A DNA stretch of 64,000 bases from Piscinibacter sp. HJYY11 (lineage in GTDB: Bacteria > Pseudomonadota > Gammaproteobacteria > Burkholderiales > Burkholderiaceae_C). Under the pieces are notes generated by a model, which had not been told where the DNA came from, searched no databases, and saw only the letters and a program-made list of their open reading frames with translations. Shown here in pieces: positions 34,835-43,970 of this stretch (positions are counted from its first letter, which is position 1; the number at the start of each line of letters is the position of its first letter). Position numbers and translations under genes: made by a program. The stretch covers positions 2,530,746 through 2,594,745 of the forward strand of contig NZ_JAERQZ010000001.1 of NCBI RefSeq assembly GCF_016735515.1, in the 5' to 3' direction.

Positions 34835-36670
34835 ATGGACTCTCCGGCCGCCCCTGCTGCCCCTTCGACGCCCGCGCTGGCCGCGGCGCGCCGCGCGTGG
34901 AAGCTGCTGTACCAGGACTCCACCCGGTGCATCGCGCTGGCCGACCAGGCGCTCGCACGTGCCCTCGAAGACGGTGACACGCTCGCCGAAGGCTGGGCGC
35001 GGCTGGTGCGTGGGCTGCACCTCATCTGGTACTCCACGCCGCAGACCGCCGCGCACGAGCTGGGCCAGGCCGAGGCCTGCTTCGCCAGCTTGAACGACCG
35101 CGCCGGCCACCTGCTCGCCGAAGTGGGCATTGCGCGCTGCCTGTGGCGCGACGCGAAATATCGGGACTCGCTGGAGCGCGTGCTCCCGCTGCGCGCGGAA
35201 GGCCTGCAGGTGCTCAAGCGCGACGAGCTCGGCATGCTGCTCAACGTCATCGCCGGCTGCTACTCGTCGCTGGGCGAATCGGAGCAGGCCTTCGCCTACA
35301 TGTACCAGGCGCTGCACGAGGCCAAGCCCACGCGCAGCAACGGCTTCGAGGTGGTGCTGTACTGCAACCTTGCGCACGAGCTGATCCAGCTCGGCGACTT
35401 CCACCAGGCGCTCGCCTACGTCGAGCAGGGCATTTCACGCAACAAGCAGCTGCACAACCCGCGCCTGCTGAGCGTGCTGCTCATCAACCGCATCATCTGC
35501 CTCATGGGCCTGGACCGCGCGCCCGAGGCGCTGCCCGACGTGAAGCAGCTGCTGGAGCTGCCCGCCGACGAAACCGGCCGCGGCCCGACCAACGCCAACT
35601 TCGAGACCATGGCCCTGGCCGCCGTGCGGGCCGGTGACCAGGCGCTGGCCCGCGAGCTCGTGGCGCGCGCCCGCGACAACAGCACCCAGGTCGAGGTGCC
35701 CGACGAAGCGCTCACGCTGGTGGTGGCCGAAGCCGAAGTGCTGCGCGCCGATGCGAAGCTGACCGAAGCCGCCCAGCACCTGCATGACGCAGAGCCTCTG
35801 CTGCAGGCGGCCGACGCTGGCCTGAGCCTGCGCGTGCGCTGCCTCTACCACGCGGCCCTGGCCGACGCCTGCCAGCAGCTCGGCCAGCCCGAGCGCGCGC
35901 TCGCGGCCCTGCGCGAGTGGCAACGCTGCCACGTCGCACGTGGTCACCAGGCCTCACGCGCGCGCTACCAGGCCGCCTCGTTGCAGACTGAGCTGCGCCG
36001 CCTGCAGCAGCACCTGGATGAAACCGAAGCCCGGCGCCGCGCCACCGAGAAGGCTCGCGCCGAGCTGGAGGCGATCAACCAGCAGCTTTCGCTGAAGATC
36101 GACGAAGTGGAGGCGCTCAAGTCGCGCCTGGAGCAGCAGGCCACGCGCGACTTCCTCACCGGCCTCTTCAACCGCCGCCACCTCAACGACGTGATGCCGC
36201 AGATGCTCGCCTTTGCGCACCGCGAGGGCCAGCCGCTGGCGGTGGCCATCATCGACCTCGACCACTTCAAGGCCGTCAACGATCGTCACGGCCACGTCGC
36301 CGGCGACACCTTGCTGGCCGCCTTCGGCGCCTTGCTGAACGAGAACACGCGGCAGGCCGACGCAGCCTTCCGCTTCGGCGGCGAGGAGTTCTGCCTGCTC
36401 ATGCCCGGCAGCTCGGCCGCGCTGGCGCAGCGCAAGGTGCTCAGGCTGCTCCAGGCCTGGCGGCGGCGCGCCTTCCATTTCGAGACCGGGTCGCTGGCGG
36501 CCAACACCTTCTCGGCCGGGGTCGCCGACTCGCGGGCCACCAGCGAATCGGTCGAACAGCTCCTCAAGCTCGCCGACGACAGCCTGCTCGACGCCAAGCG
36601 CCTGGGTCGAAACCGGGTGCAGTGCGCCGGCGAGCCGGCCCCGGCCGAACCCCGCCCCACCCTGGCCTGA
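34835..36670 (+). CDS. TPR-GGDEF diguanylate cyclase
   Basis: Cytoplasmic protein of 611 aa predicted to make cyclic di-GMP. Residues 20-390 are helical TPR-like repeats (for example AYMYQALHEAKPTRSNGFEVVLYCNLAHELIQLGDFHQAL). A coiled coil (about 395-445) leads to the GGDEF domain: TRDFLTGLFNRRHL, IIDLDHFKAVNDRHGHVAGD and the active loop FGGEEF. RQAD, five residues before GGEEF, is the RxxD product-inhibition site. All catalytic residues are present and there is no membrane segment. TPR input suggests control by a protein partner. It follows a binding-protein gene by 46 bases and could share its transcript. Confidence 0.92.
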   Translation: MDSPAAPAAPSTPALAAARRAWKLLYQDSTRCIALADQALARALEDGDTLAEGWARLVRGLHLIWYSTPQTAAHELGQAEACFASLNDRAGHLLAEVGIARCLWRDAKYRDSLERVLPLRAEGLQVLKRDELGMLLNVIAGCYSSLGESEQAFAYMYQALHEAKPTRSNGFEVVLYCNLAHELIQLGDFHQALAYVEQGISRNKQLHNPRLLSVLLINRIICLMGLDRAPEALPDVKQLLELPADETGRGPTNANFETMALAAVRAGDQALARELVARARDNSTQVEVPDEALTLVVAEAEVLRADAKLTEAAQHLHDAEPLLQAADAGLSLRVRCLYHAALADACQQLGQPERALAALREWQRCHVARGHQASRARYQAASLQTELRRLQQHLDETEARRRATEKARAELEAINQQLSLKIDEVEALKSRLEQQATRDFLTGLFNRRHLNDVMPQMLAFAHREGQPLAVAIIDLDHFKAVNDRHGHVAGDTLLAAFGALLNENTRQADAAFRFGGEEFCLLMPGSSAALAQRKVLRLLQAWRRRAFHFETGSLAANTFSAGVADSRATSESVEQLLKLADDSLLDAKRLGRNRVQCAGEPAPAEPRPTLA

Positions 36671-36860
36671 CCGGGGGCGCGGGGCGCGCCAGCACGGGAA
36701 ATGCACGTTAGTGCGCAATTATTTTGCACCAGTGTGTTTTTTTCCCATCATTCAACCCTCTATCTGGCGTTTTCCCTCAGCGTTTTGTCACGGAATTGGG
36801 TTCATATCCGCACGCACGTGCTTTTGTCCGCGCGTGCGATCCAAAAAAGGAGTGAAACCC

Positions 36861-37382
36861 ATGATGAACCGAAGAGAAGTGCTGAGCTCCGGCGTTGCCG
36901 GCAGCGCAGCGTTGGCGCTGGGAGGAGGGGCGGCCGTCGGCACCGTCCAGGCGCAGGTCGTTCCACCGGTCTCAGGCCTGGATGCGGCGTCGCTCGCCAT
37001 CCTGCGTGTCTGGGTGCCCGTGATCCTGGGCAACAGCGCCCTGCCGACCGACCCGACCGCCCGCACCGCCGCGATCGAGCTCTGCGCCCAGCGCGCTGGC
37101 GAGATCGTCAGCAACTACCCGCCGCTCAACCAGGCCGGCATCGTCGGCCTGTTCAACACCCTCAAGAACGGCCCGCAGATCTTCAACCCGGCCTTCCCCG
37201 CCACGTGGGAAGCGATGCCCGCCTCGCTGCTCGCCGCCTTGCTGGAAGGCCTGCGTGTGAGCCAGGTCGCCAGCCAGCGCTCGATCTTCAGCGCGTTCAT
37301 GGGCCTGATCCCCAACGCGTTCTATTCGAACCCGGCCAACTGGCCGGCCATCGGCTACGCCGGTCCCCCCCGCATCGTCTGA
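36861..37382 (+). CDS. Tat-exported small (gamma) subunit of a GMC dehydrogenase
   Basis: Protein of 173 aa with a twin-arginine signal (MMNRREVLSSGVAGSAALALGGG) behind a good ribosome site (AAGGAG). The remainder is small and helical and ends NAFYSNPANWPAIGYAGPP, which resembles the W..GY.GPP ending of gluconate-2-dehydrogenase subunit 3. It lies 13 bases before a GMC flavoprotein gene that has no signal peptide, so it should carry its partner through the Tat pathway. The 190-base gap upstream is unusually AT-rich, with an imperfect inverted repeat near 36711-36733. Confidence 0.82.
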   Translation: MMNRREVLSSGVAGSAALALGGGAAVGTVQAQVVPPVSGLDAASLAILRVWVPVILGNSALPTDPTARTAAIELCAQRAGEIVSNYPPLNQAGIVGLFNTLKNGPQIFNPAFPATWEAMPASLLAALLEGLRVSQVASQRSIFSAFMGLIPNAFYSNPANWPAIGYAGPPRIV

Positions 37383-37395
37383 GAGGCACGCCAAC

Positions 37396-39066
37396 ATGCC
37401 CATCCCACAAGTCGTCCCCATTCCGTCCAAGAAGCCCGTTGATCCCTGGGTTGTCGGCAAGCGCGCCGGCTGGAAGATCATCGACGCCTCCACCCTGACC
37501 GCCGACCGCACCGCCACCTTCGACGTGGCCATCATCGGCACCGGCGCCGGCGGCGGCCTCACCGCCGAAATGCTCGCAGCCAGCGGCCTCAAGGTCGTGC
37601 TGATCGAAGAGGGCCCGCTGAAGTCGTCGAGCGACTTCAACATGAAGGAGTCCGAGGCCTACCCGGCGATGTACCAGGAGAACCTGGCCCGCCGCACGGT
37701 CGACGGCGGCGTCGGCATCCTGCAAGGCCGCACCGTCGGCGGCGGCACCACCGTGAACTGGGCCACCAGCTTCCGCACGGCGCCGCAGGTGCTCGAGCAC
37801 TGGCAGCGTGTCTACGGCCTGACCGAGTACACCAAGGCCAAGATGGACCCGTGGTTCGCGTTGGTCGAGAAGCGCCTGAGCATCAAGCCCTGGAGCGGCC
37901 AGGTCAACGCCAACAACGGCATCCTGTCGACCGGCCTGTCGCGTCTCGGCCTGTCGTGGGGCCTGATCTCGCCCAACGTCAAGGGTTGTGCGGCGCTCGG
38001 CTACTGCGGCCTGGGTTGCCCGATCAACGCCAAGCAGTCGATGCTGGTGACCTCGCTGCCGGTCGCCATGTCGCTGGGTGCCACGCTCTACACCCGCCTG
38101 CGCGCCCTGAACTACACCTTCAACGCCGCCAAGACCGCCATCACCGGCATCGTGTGCGACGCGCTGGACCCGTCGGGCCTCAAGCCCAGCGGCCGCAAGG
38201 TGACGATCAAGGCCCGCCACTACGTGCAGGCCACCAGCGCCATCAACGGCCCTGCGCTGCTGATGCGTTCGGGCGCACCCGATCCGCACGGCACGCTGGG
38301 CAAGCGCACCTTCCTGCACCCGAGCGCCTCGGTCGGTGGTTTCTACAACAACGACATCGCCGCCCACTCGGGCCTGCCGCAGTCGATCTACTCCGACGCT
38401 TACCTCGACAACGTGCCGCTCACCGGCACGCCGGGGTGGAAGCTCGAAGTGGCGCCGCTGCACCCGGTGCTGGTGGCCGGTGGCCCGACGTACTTTGGCG
38501 AGCAGCATGCCGCGCTGATGAGGAACTACAACAAGTACGGCGTCACGATTTCCTTCGTGCGCGACGGCTTCATGTCCGACAGCGTGGGCGGCAGTGTGGT
38601 GCTGCGTGCCGATGGTTCGCCGGCCCTGGACTACCCGCTCAGCGCCACGGTGCTGGAGTCGATCCGCCAGTCGATCAAGTCGCAGGGTGCGGTGCACTTC
38701 GCGGCCGGCGCACAGCGCGTCTTCATCGGCCACATCGACGCCAACACGGCGGGCTACACCGACAACGCCTCCTTCCAGGCCGCGGTGGATGCTCTCCCCA
38801 TGGTGACCGGCCGTGTCCGCCTGAACTCGGCGCACCAGATGGGCGGCTGCGGCATGTCGGCCGACCCGACCAAGGGCGTGGTCAACGGCAACGGCCGCCA
38901 CCACCAGATCACCAACCTGTCGGTGCACGACGCATCGGTGTTCCCCACCAGCCTGGGCCTCAACCCCCAGGAGACCATCTGGGGCATCACCGCGCGCAAC
39001 ACCGCCAAGCTGGCGCTCGACATCTACGGCCTGCGCAACTGCACGCTGACCACGCCGGCCGAGTGA
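37396..39066 (+). CDS. GMC flavoprotein dehydrogenase with CX5CX3C iron-sulfur motif (alpha subunit)
   Basis: FAD enzyme of 556 aa. The dinucleotide fold is FDVAIIGTGAGGGLTAEMLAASG, followed by a conserved GGGTTVNWATSFR block. Cys198, Cys204 and Cys208 (CAALGYCGLGC) form CX5CX3C, the spacing of the 3Fe-4S cluster ligands of FAD-glucose dehydrogenase. The catalytic His480 (HQMGGCGM) and Asn523 (LNPQETIW) are in place. No signal peptide; the upstream small subunit supplies Tat export. In FAD-glucose or gluconate dehydrogenases a third, cytochrome c subunit follows, but here a strong terminator comes 22 bases after the stop. Substrate (sugar, polyol or alcohol) cannot be told from sequence. Confidence 0.9.
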   Translation: MPIPQVVPIPSKKPVDPWVVGKRAGWKIIDASTLTADRTATFDVAIIGTGAGGGLTAEMLAASGLKVVLIEEGPLKSSSDFNMKESEAYPAMYQENLARRTVDGGVGILQGRTVGGGTTVNWATSFRTAPQVLEHWQRVYGLTEYTKAKMDPWFALVEKRLSIKPWSGQVNANNGILSTGLSRLGLSWGLISPNVKGCAALGYCGLGCPINAKQSMLVTSLPVAMSLGATLYTRLRALNYTFNAAKTAITGIVCDALDPSGLKPSGRKVTIKARHYVQATSAINGPALLMRSGAPDPHGTLGKRTFLHPSASVGGFYNNDIAAHSGLPQSIYSDAYLDNVPLTGTPGWKLEVAPLHPVLVAGGPTYFGEQHAALMRNYNKYGVTISFVRDGFMSDSVGGSVVLRADGSPALDYPLSATVLESIRQSIKSQGAVHFAAGAQRVFIGHIDANTAGYTDNASFQAAVDALPMVTGRVRLNSAHQMGGCGMSADPTKGVVNGNGRHHQITNLSVHDASVFPTSLGLNPQETIWGITARNTAKLALDIYGLRNCTLTTPAE

Positions 39067-39087
39067 TTTTTCCTTCGGTTCAGTTTC

Positions 39088-39115
39088 AAGCCCGGGCTTG
39101 CCCCGGGCTTTTTTT
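39088..39115 (+). terminator. Intrinsic terminator after the GMC gene
   Basis: AAGCCCGGG/CCCGGGCTT stem (9 bp) with a 5-base loop, followed by a run of seven T. It cleanly ends the two-gene dehydrogenase operon before the convergent LysR gene. Confidence 0.92.
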
Positions 39116-39135
39116 CGCCTCCGCCGGTGGCGGCC

Positions 39136-40080
39136 CTAGGCCGGGTCGGGCCAGCGCAACGTGCCGTTGAGCACCGGCTCGGCGCGCAGGCGCTCGGCGG
39201 CGTGGTCGACGAAGGCCCGCACCTTCGCCGCCGCGCGTCGGCCGTCCACGTGGACCAGCTGCACCGGGATCGGCGGCGGCTCGTGGTCGGCCATCACGAT
39301 CTGCAGGCGCCCGGCCAGCACGTGCTCGGCCACCTGGTACGACAGCGCCCGTGCCAGGCCCTGGTGCGCCACCGCGCCGCCGATGGCGGCGTCGCCTGCG
39401 TTGGTGACGTGGCGCAATTGCGGGTGCGCGATCTCGCCATCGCCGCGGGCGCTGCGGCCGGGCGGGTAGAAGACCCAGGGCGAACTCACCGAGCCGTGCT
39501 GCGAGAAGCCGATGCCACGGTGCTGCGACACCTCCTGTGGTGTGCGCGGCACGCCGTGTTCGGCCAGGTACTGCGGCGAGGCCACCACCACGCGCCGCAC
39601 CTCGCCCACGCGCACCGCGACAAGGCCCGAGTCGGGCAGGTGCGCGATGCGCAGGGCGACGTCCATGCCTTCGTCGAGCAGGTGCACGATCTGGTCGGTG
39701 TAGAAGCTGCGCGCGCTGACCTGCGGGTGCAGGCCCAGGAAGTCCTGCAGCACCGGCGCCACGTGCAGGCGACCAAAGATCACCGGCGCGGTGACCGACA
39801 GCAGCCCCTGCGGCACCGCGTGCGCACCGCTCGCCGACGCCTCGGCCACGTCGACCTCCGCCAGGATGCGCTTGCAATCGGCATGGAAGCGCACGCCCGC
39901 CTCGGTGAGCACCACCTGGCGCGTGCTGCGACGCAGGAGCTGCGTGCCGATGCGGGCTTCGAGCGCGGCCACCGCGCGTGTCACCGCCGGTGCCGACAGG
40001 CCGAGCTGGCGTGCCGCCGGCGCGAAGCCCTTGGCATCGGCCACCGTCACGAAGATGCGCATGCCTTCGAGCTTGTCCAT
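39136..40080 (-). CDS. LysR-family transcriptional regulator
   Basis: Regulator of 314 aa from the ATG at 40080 (MDKLEGMRIFVTVADAKGFAPAARQLGLSAPAVTRAVAALE), a standard LysR helix-turn-helix. LLSVTAPVIFGRLHVAPVLQDFLGLHPQV starts the effector domain. Divergent from a glutathione transferase gene across a 101-base gap that contains GGAAT/ATTCC half-sites; the GST/FMN-protein pair is the likely target. Frame upstream of 40080 is shadow. Confidence 0.92.
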   Translation of the reverse strand: MDKLEGMRIFVTVADAKGFAPAARQLGLSAPAVTRAVAALEARIGTQLLRRSTRQVVLTEAGVRFHADCKRILAEVDVAEASASGAHAVPQGLLSVTAPVIFGRLHVAPVLQDFLGLHPQVSARSFYTDQIVHLLDEGMDVALRIAHLPDSGLVAVRVGEVRRVVVASPQYLAEHGVPRTPQEVSQHRGIGFSQHGSVSSPWVFYPPGRSARGDGEIAHPQLRHVTNAGDAAIGGAVAHQGLARALSYQVAEHVLAGRLQIVMADHEPPPIPVQLVHVDGRRAAAKVRAFVDHAAERLRAEPVLNGTLRWPDPA

Positions 40081-40181
40081 CGATTCCTCTCTGTGCGCGG
40101 AATTATCAAATGCGCGCCGCAGTGATTCCCTCTTGCGGCCGGCCCTTCCACCATTCGGGCAACACCACAGAGGAGCCTCGC

Positions 40182-40796
40182 ATGCCCACCATCCAGCTGT
40201 ACCAGTTCCCGTTGTCCGGCCACGCACACCGCGTGAAGCTCTTTCTTTCCCTGCTCAAGCTGCCCTTCGAGGAGACGCTGGTCGACCTGACGAAGGGCGC
40301 ACAAAGGCGGCCCGAGTTCCTCGCACTCAACCTGTTCGGCCAGGTGCCGGTGATCCAGGACGGCGACGTCACACTCGCCGACAGCAACGCCATCCTCACC
40401 TACCTCGCCCTGCGCTACGACGACAGCGGCCGCTGGCTGCCGCGCGACCCCGTCGGCGCGGCGAAGGTGCAGCGCTGGCTGTCGGTCGCCGCCGGCCCGC
40501 TGGTCAACGGCCCGGGCAACGCACGCGTCAACGTGCTCTTCGGCCGCCCGCAAGACGAGCGCTGCGCCGAGATCGCGGCACAGCTCTTCCAGCGCCTCGA
40601 CACGCACCTGGCCACCTCGCCCTATCTGGCCGCCGAGCACCCGACGATCGCCGACATCGCGCTCTACACCTACACCTCGCACGCGCCCGAAGGCGGCGTG
40701 TCGCTCGAACCCTATCCGCAGCTGCGCGCCTGGCTCGCACGCATCGAGGCGCTGCCGGGCTATGTGTCGATGCCGCGCCAGAAGGCGCTGGCCTGA
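40182..40796 (+). CDS. Glutathione S-transferase family protein
   Basis: Cytoplasmic protein of 204 aa. The N-terminal thioredoxin fold reads LYQFPLSGHAHRVKLFLSLLKLPFEE with NLFGQVPVIQDGDVTLADSNAILTYLALRY, including the cis-Pro and the glutathione-contacting DSNAI. The helical C-terminal domain has PTIADIALYTYTSHAPEGG with the N-capping box. Ribosome site GAGGAG. The pairing LysR / GST / FMN-binding protein suggests an electrophile or peroxide detoxification unit. Substrate unknown. Confidence 0.92.
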   Translation: MPTIQLYQFPLSGHAHRVKLFLSLLKLPFEETLVDLTKGAQRRPEFLALNLFGQVPVIQDGDVTLADSNAILTYLALRYDDSGRWLPRDPVGAAKVQRWLSVAAGPLVNGPGNARVNVLFGRPQDERCAEIAAQLFQRLDTHLATSPYLAAEHPTIADIALYTYTSHAPEGGVSLEPYPQLRAWLARIEALPGYVSMPRQKALA

Positions 40797-40825
40797 CAGG
40801 AGGTGCATGACATGAGGGGCATGAC

Positions 40826-41725
40826 ATGAGACATGCCGGCGAAGACGCGGTGCAACGCCGCCTCGGCGTGCACGAGCGCATGGCCGAGGTGATGGGCCAG
40901 GTGGTGCGCACCTGGATGCCCGAGCAGCACCGCGAGCTCTTCGAGAAGCTGCCCACGCTGCTGGTGGGCAGCCTCGATGCGCAAGGGCGGCCCTGGGCCT
41001 CGGTGCTGCACGGCGCACCGGGCTTCATCACCGCGCCGGACGAGCGCCACCTGCGCATCGCCGCACGACCATCGGTCGACGACCCCTGGCAGCCGGCGAT
41101 CGACACACCGCTCGGCCTGCTCGGCCTGGAGCCGCAGACGCGTCGGCGCAACCGCATGAACGGCAGCGTGGTGGCGCTCGATCGCGACAGCATCACCGTC
41201 GAGGTCGACCAGAGCTTCGGCAACTGCCCCAAGTACATCCAGGCCCGCACGCCCCGCGTGGTGGCGCGCGCTCCCGGGGCCGCACATGCAGAGGGCCCGA
41301 AGCTCGGCGATGTGGCCCTCGAACTCGTGCGCCATGCCGACACCTTCTTCATCGCCACGGCGTCGCGCAACCCGCGCGCGCATGCCGGCGCGGAAGGCGT
41401 GGACGTGTCGCACCGCGGCGGCCCACCCGGCTTCGTGCATGTCGCCACACAGGACGGACACACCGTGCTGACGATCCCCGACTACGTCGGCAACCGCTTC
41501 TTCAACACCATGGGCAACCTCGCGGTGAACCCGCGCGCCGGCCTGCTCTTCATCGACTACGCCGACGGCCACCTGCTGCAGCTCACCGGCGACGCCGAGC
41601 TGCTGTGGGAAGGCGATCTGCGCGCCATCCGCATCACCGTGCAACACGGCTGGTGGCGCCCGCACGCGCTGCCGCTGCGCTGGTCGCCACCCGAGCCCGC
41701 ACCGCAATTCACCGGAGAGGGTTGA
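40826..41725 (+). CDS. Pyridoxamine-5'-phosphate-oxidase-like FMN-binding protein
   Basis: Flavin-binding split-barrel protein of 299 aa, with two related halves: FEKLPTLLVGSLDAQGRPWASVLHGAPGFI near the start and HADTFFIATASRNP, then GFVHVATQDGHTVLTIPDYVGNRFFNTMGNLAVNPRAGLLFIDY in the second half. These are the PNPOx-family strand signatures; the protein is not the vitamin B6 enzyme itself. It follows the GST gene by 29 bases and is probably in the same operon. Likely a flavin reductase-type redox enzyme, exact reaction unknown. Confidence 0.85.
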   Translation: MRHAGEDAVQRRLGVHERMAEVMGQVVRTWMPEQHRELFEKLPTLLVGSLDAQGRPWASVLHGAPGFITAPDERHLRIAARPSVDDPWQPAIDTPLGLLGLEPQTRRRNRMNGSVVALDRDSITVEVDQSFGNCPKYIQARTPRVVARAPGAAHAEGPKLGDVALELVRHADTFFIATASRNPRAHAGAEGVDVSHRGGPPGFVHVATQDGHTVLTIPDYVGNRFFNTMGNLAVNPRAGLLFIDYADGHLLQLTGDAELLWEGDLRAIRITVQHGWWRPHALPLRWSPPEPAPQFTGEG

Positions 41726-41798
41726 CACGGAAGCGACTGACGCACACGGTCGAAAGCGCTAGCCTTTCGGGCTCACACCACAGCCCAGGAGACAGCGC

Positions 41799-42572
41799 AT
41801 GAACACCACCGAACTCTTCTCGCTGAAGGGCCGCACCGCCCTCATCACCGGCGGCTCGCGCGGCATCGGCCGCATGATCGCGGAGGGCTTCCTGTCGCAA
41901 GGCGCGAAGGTCTACATCTCGGCCCGCAAGGCCGATGCGTGCGACGCGACGGCGAAGGAGTTGTCGGCGATCGGCCCCTGCGTGTCGCTGCCGGCCGACG
42001 TGTCGAGCCTCGCCGGCGTGCAAAGCCTGGTGGCCGCCTACGGCCAGCACGAGAGCCAGCTCGACATCCTCGTCAACAACGCCGGTGCCGCCTGGGGCGC
42101 CGATTTCGACGAGTTCCCCGAGAGTGGCTGGGACAAGGTGGTCAACCTCAACATGAAGTCGCCCTTCTTCCTGACGCAGGCGCTCAAGCCGATGCTCGCG
42201 AAGGGCGCCACGGCCGACAAGCCCTCGAAGGTGATCAACGTGGCCTCGATCGACGGCATCGCCGTCAACCCGCTCGAGACCTATTCGTACGCCGCGAGCA
42301 AGGCCGGCCTGATCCACCTGACCAAACGCATGGCCACGCACCTGATCCAGCACCACATCGTCACCACGGCGATCGCGCCAGGGGCGTTTGCGTCGGAGAT
42401 GAACCGTGCGGCGCGCGACCACGAAGAAGCGGTGGCCGCACGCATCCCGGCGCGCCGCATCGGCAGCGACGAAGACATGGCGGGCGCCGCGATCTTCCTC
42501 GCCTCGCGTGCCGGCGACTACGTCTTGGGCCACACGCTCGTGGTCGACGGCGGCGTCATCCTCGGCCGCTGA
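41799..42572 (+). CDS. Short-chain dehydrogenase/reductase
   Basis: Classical SDR of 257 aa. The NAD(P) site is TGGSRGIGRM, NNAG is in ILVNNAGAAW, and the catalytic Ser/Tyr/Lys are in NVASIDG and YSYAASKAG. The protein ends VVDGGVILG, the usual SDR close. The Arg and Lys after the first strand (ISARKADAC) suggest NADP preference. Good ribosome site (AGGAGA). It precedes acyl-CoA dehydrogenase and acyl-CoA ligase genes, so a ketoacyl or hydroxyacyl substrate is plausible, but the 127-base gap may hold a separate promoter (TTGCAG-N17-TAGGCT at 42640-42668). Confidence 0.9.
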   Translation: MNTTELFSLKGRTALITGGSRGIGRMIAEGFLSQGAKVYISARKADACDATAKELSAIGPCVSLPADVSSLAGVQSLVAAYGQHESQLDILVNNAGAAWGADFDEFPESGWDKVVNLNMKSPFFLTQALKPMLAKGATADKPSKVINVASIDGIAVNPLETYSYAASKAGLIHLTKRMATHLIQHHIVTTAIAPGAFASEMNRAARDHEEAVAARIPARRIGSDEDMAGAAIFLASRAGDYVLGHTLVVDGGVILGR

Positions 42573-42699
42573 TCCGAGCTGCAGAACGGGGCGCAATCTA
42601 CGCCCCGGTATGGCGAAGTTTCCCAGTGAGAACCCTGGCTTGCAGAAAAACAAGTATGTTCGTAGGCTCGACTCGCACTGAACAAGAAGGAGACCACGG

Positions 42700-43941
42700 A
42701 TGAACTTTGCCCCCACGCCGAAGATGCTGGAATGGCAGGTGCGCCTGATGGCGTTCGTGACCGAGCACGTAGTCCCTGCCGAGCCGCTCTTCCGCAAGGA
42801 AATGGAGGCCAACCGCGCCAAGGGCAAGCAGTGGGACCCGACGCATGAGGTGATGGACGGCCTGAAGGCCAAGGCCCAGGCCGCCGGCCTGTGGAACATG
42901 TTCCTGCCCGCCTCGCAGCACGGCGCCGGCCTCACCAACCTCGAGTACGCGCCGCTGTGCGAAATCATGGGGCGCTACCCGCTCACCAGCGAGGCGATGA
43001 ACTGCTCGGCCCCCGACACCGGCAACATGGAGCTGCTCGAGCGCTACGGCACGCCCGAGCACAAGGAGAAGTGGTTGAAGCCGCTCTTGGCCGGCGAGAT
43101 CCGCTCCGGCTTCGCGATGACCGAGCCTGACGTGCCGTCGAGCGATGCCACGCAGATCCAGTCGCGCATCGTGCGCGACGGCGACCACTACGTGATCAAC
43201 GGCCGCAAGTGGTGGACCTCGGGCGCGCCCGACTCGCGCTGCAAGGTGCTGATCTTCATGGGCAAGACCGGCACGGTCGACGACCCGAGCCCGCACAAGC
43301 AGCAGTCGATGATCATCGTGCCGATGGACACGCCCGGGGTGAAGGTTGAGCGCCACCTCACGGTCTACGGCTACGACCACGCGCCACACGGCCACGCCGA
43401 GATCAGCTTCACCAACGTGCGCGTGCCGGCCGACCACCTGCTGCTCGGCGAAGGCCGCGGCTTCGAGATCGCGCAGGGCCGCCTCGGCCCGGGCCGCATC
43501 CACCACTGCATGCGCCTGATCGGCGGCGCCGAGCGTGCGCTGGAGCTCATGTGCAAGCGGGCCCTGGTGCGCAAGCCCTTTGGCAAGCTCTTGTCCGACC
43601 AGGGCGTGTGGCGTGAGCGCATCGCGCACTCGCGCATCCTCATCGACCAGGCGCGCCTGCTCACGCTCAACGCCGCCTATGCGATGGACACCAAGGGCAA
43701 CAAGGGCGCGAAGAACGAGATCGCAATGATCAAGGTCGTCGCGCCACAGATGGCCTGCCAGGTGATCGACTGGGCGATCCAGATCCATGGGGGCGCCGGG
43801 GTCTCGCAAGACACGCCGCTGGCCGCGGCCTACACCAGCGCGCGCACCATCCGCTTTGCCGACGGGCCCGACGAAGTCCACCTCAACGCCATCGGCAAGT
43901 CGGAACTTGCCAAGTACATGGCACCCAAAGCAAAACCCTGA
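42700..43941 (+). CDS. Acyl-CoA dehydrogenase (ACAD10/11-like)
   Basis: FAD acyl-CoA dehydrogenase of 413 aa. Blocks seen: [39 protein letters not shown] (flavin and substrate side), [23 protein letters not shown] and [35 protein letters not shown] near the C-terminus. Overall it resembles the long-chain ACAD11-type group with WWTSGA rather than short-chain enzymes. The catalytic Glu is not certain from sequence alone. Strong ribosome site (AAGGAGA); the acyl-CoA ligase gene follows after 29 bases. Confidence 0.93.
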   Translation: MNFAPTPKMLEWQVRLMAFVTEHVVPAEPLFRKEMEANRAKGKQWDPTHEVMDGLKAKAQAAGLWNMFLPASQHGAGLTNLEYAPLCEIMGRYPLTSEAMNCSAPDTGNMELLERYGTPEHKEKWLKPLLAGEIRSGFAMTEPDVPSSDATQIQSRIVRDGDHYVINGRKWWTSGAPDSRCKVLIFMGKTGTVDDPSPHKQQSMIIVPMDTPGVKVERHLTVYGYDHAPHGHAEISFTNVRVPADHLLLGEGRGFEIAQGRLGPGRIHHCMRLIGGAERALELMCKRALVRKPFGKLLSDQGVWRERIAHSRILIDQARLLTLNAAYAMDTKGNKGAKNEIAMIKVVAPQMACQVIDWAIQIHGGAGVSQDTPLAAAYTSARTIRFADGPDEVHLNAIGKSELAKYMAPKAKP

Positions 43942-43970
43942 CCCACTGACCGCAGGAGACGAGGCGCACC

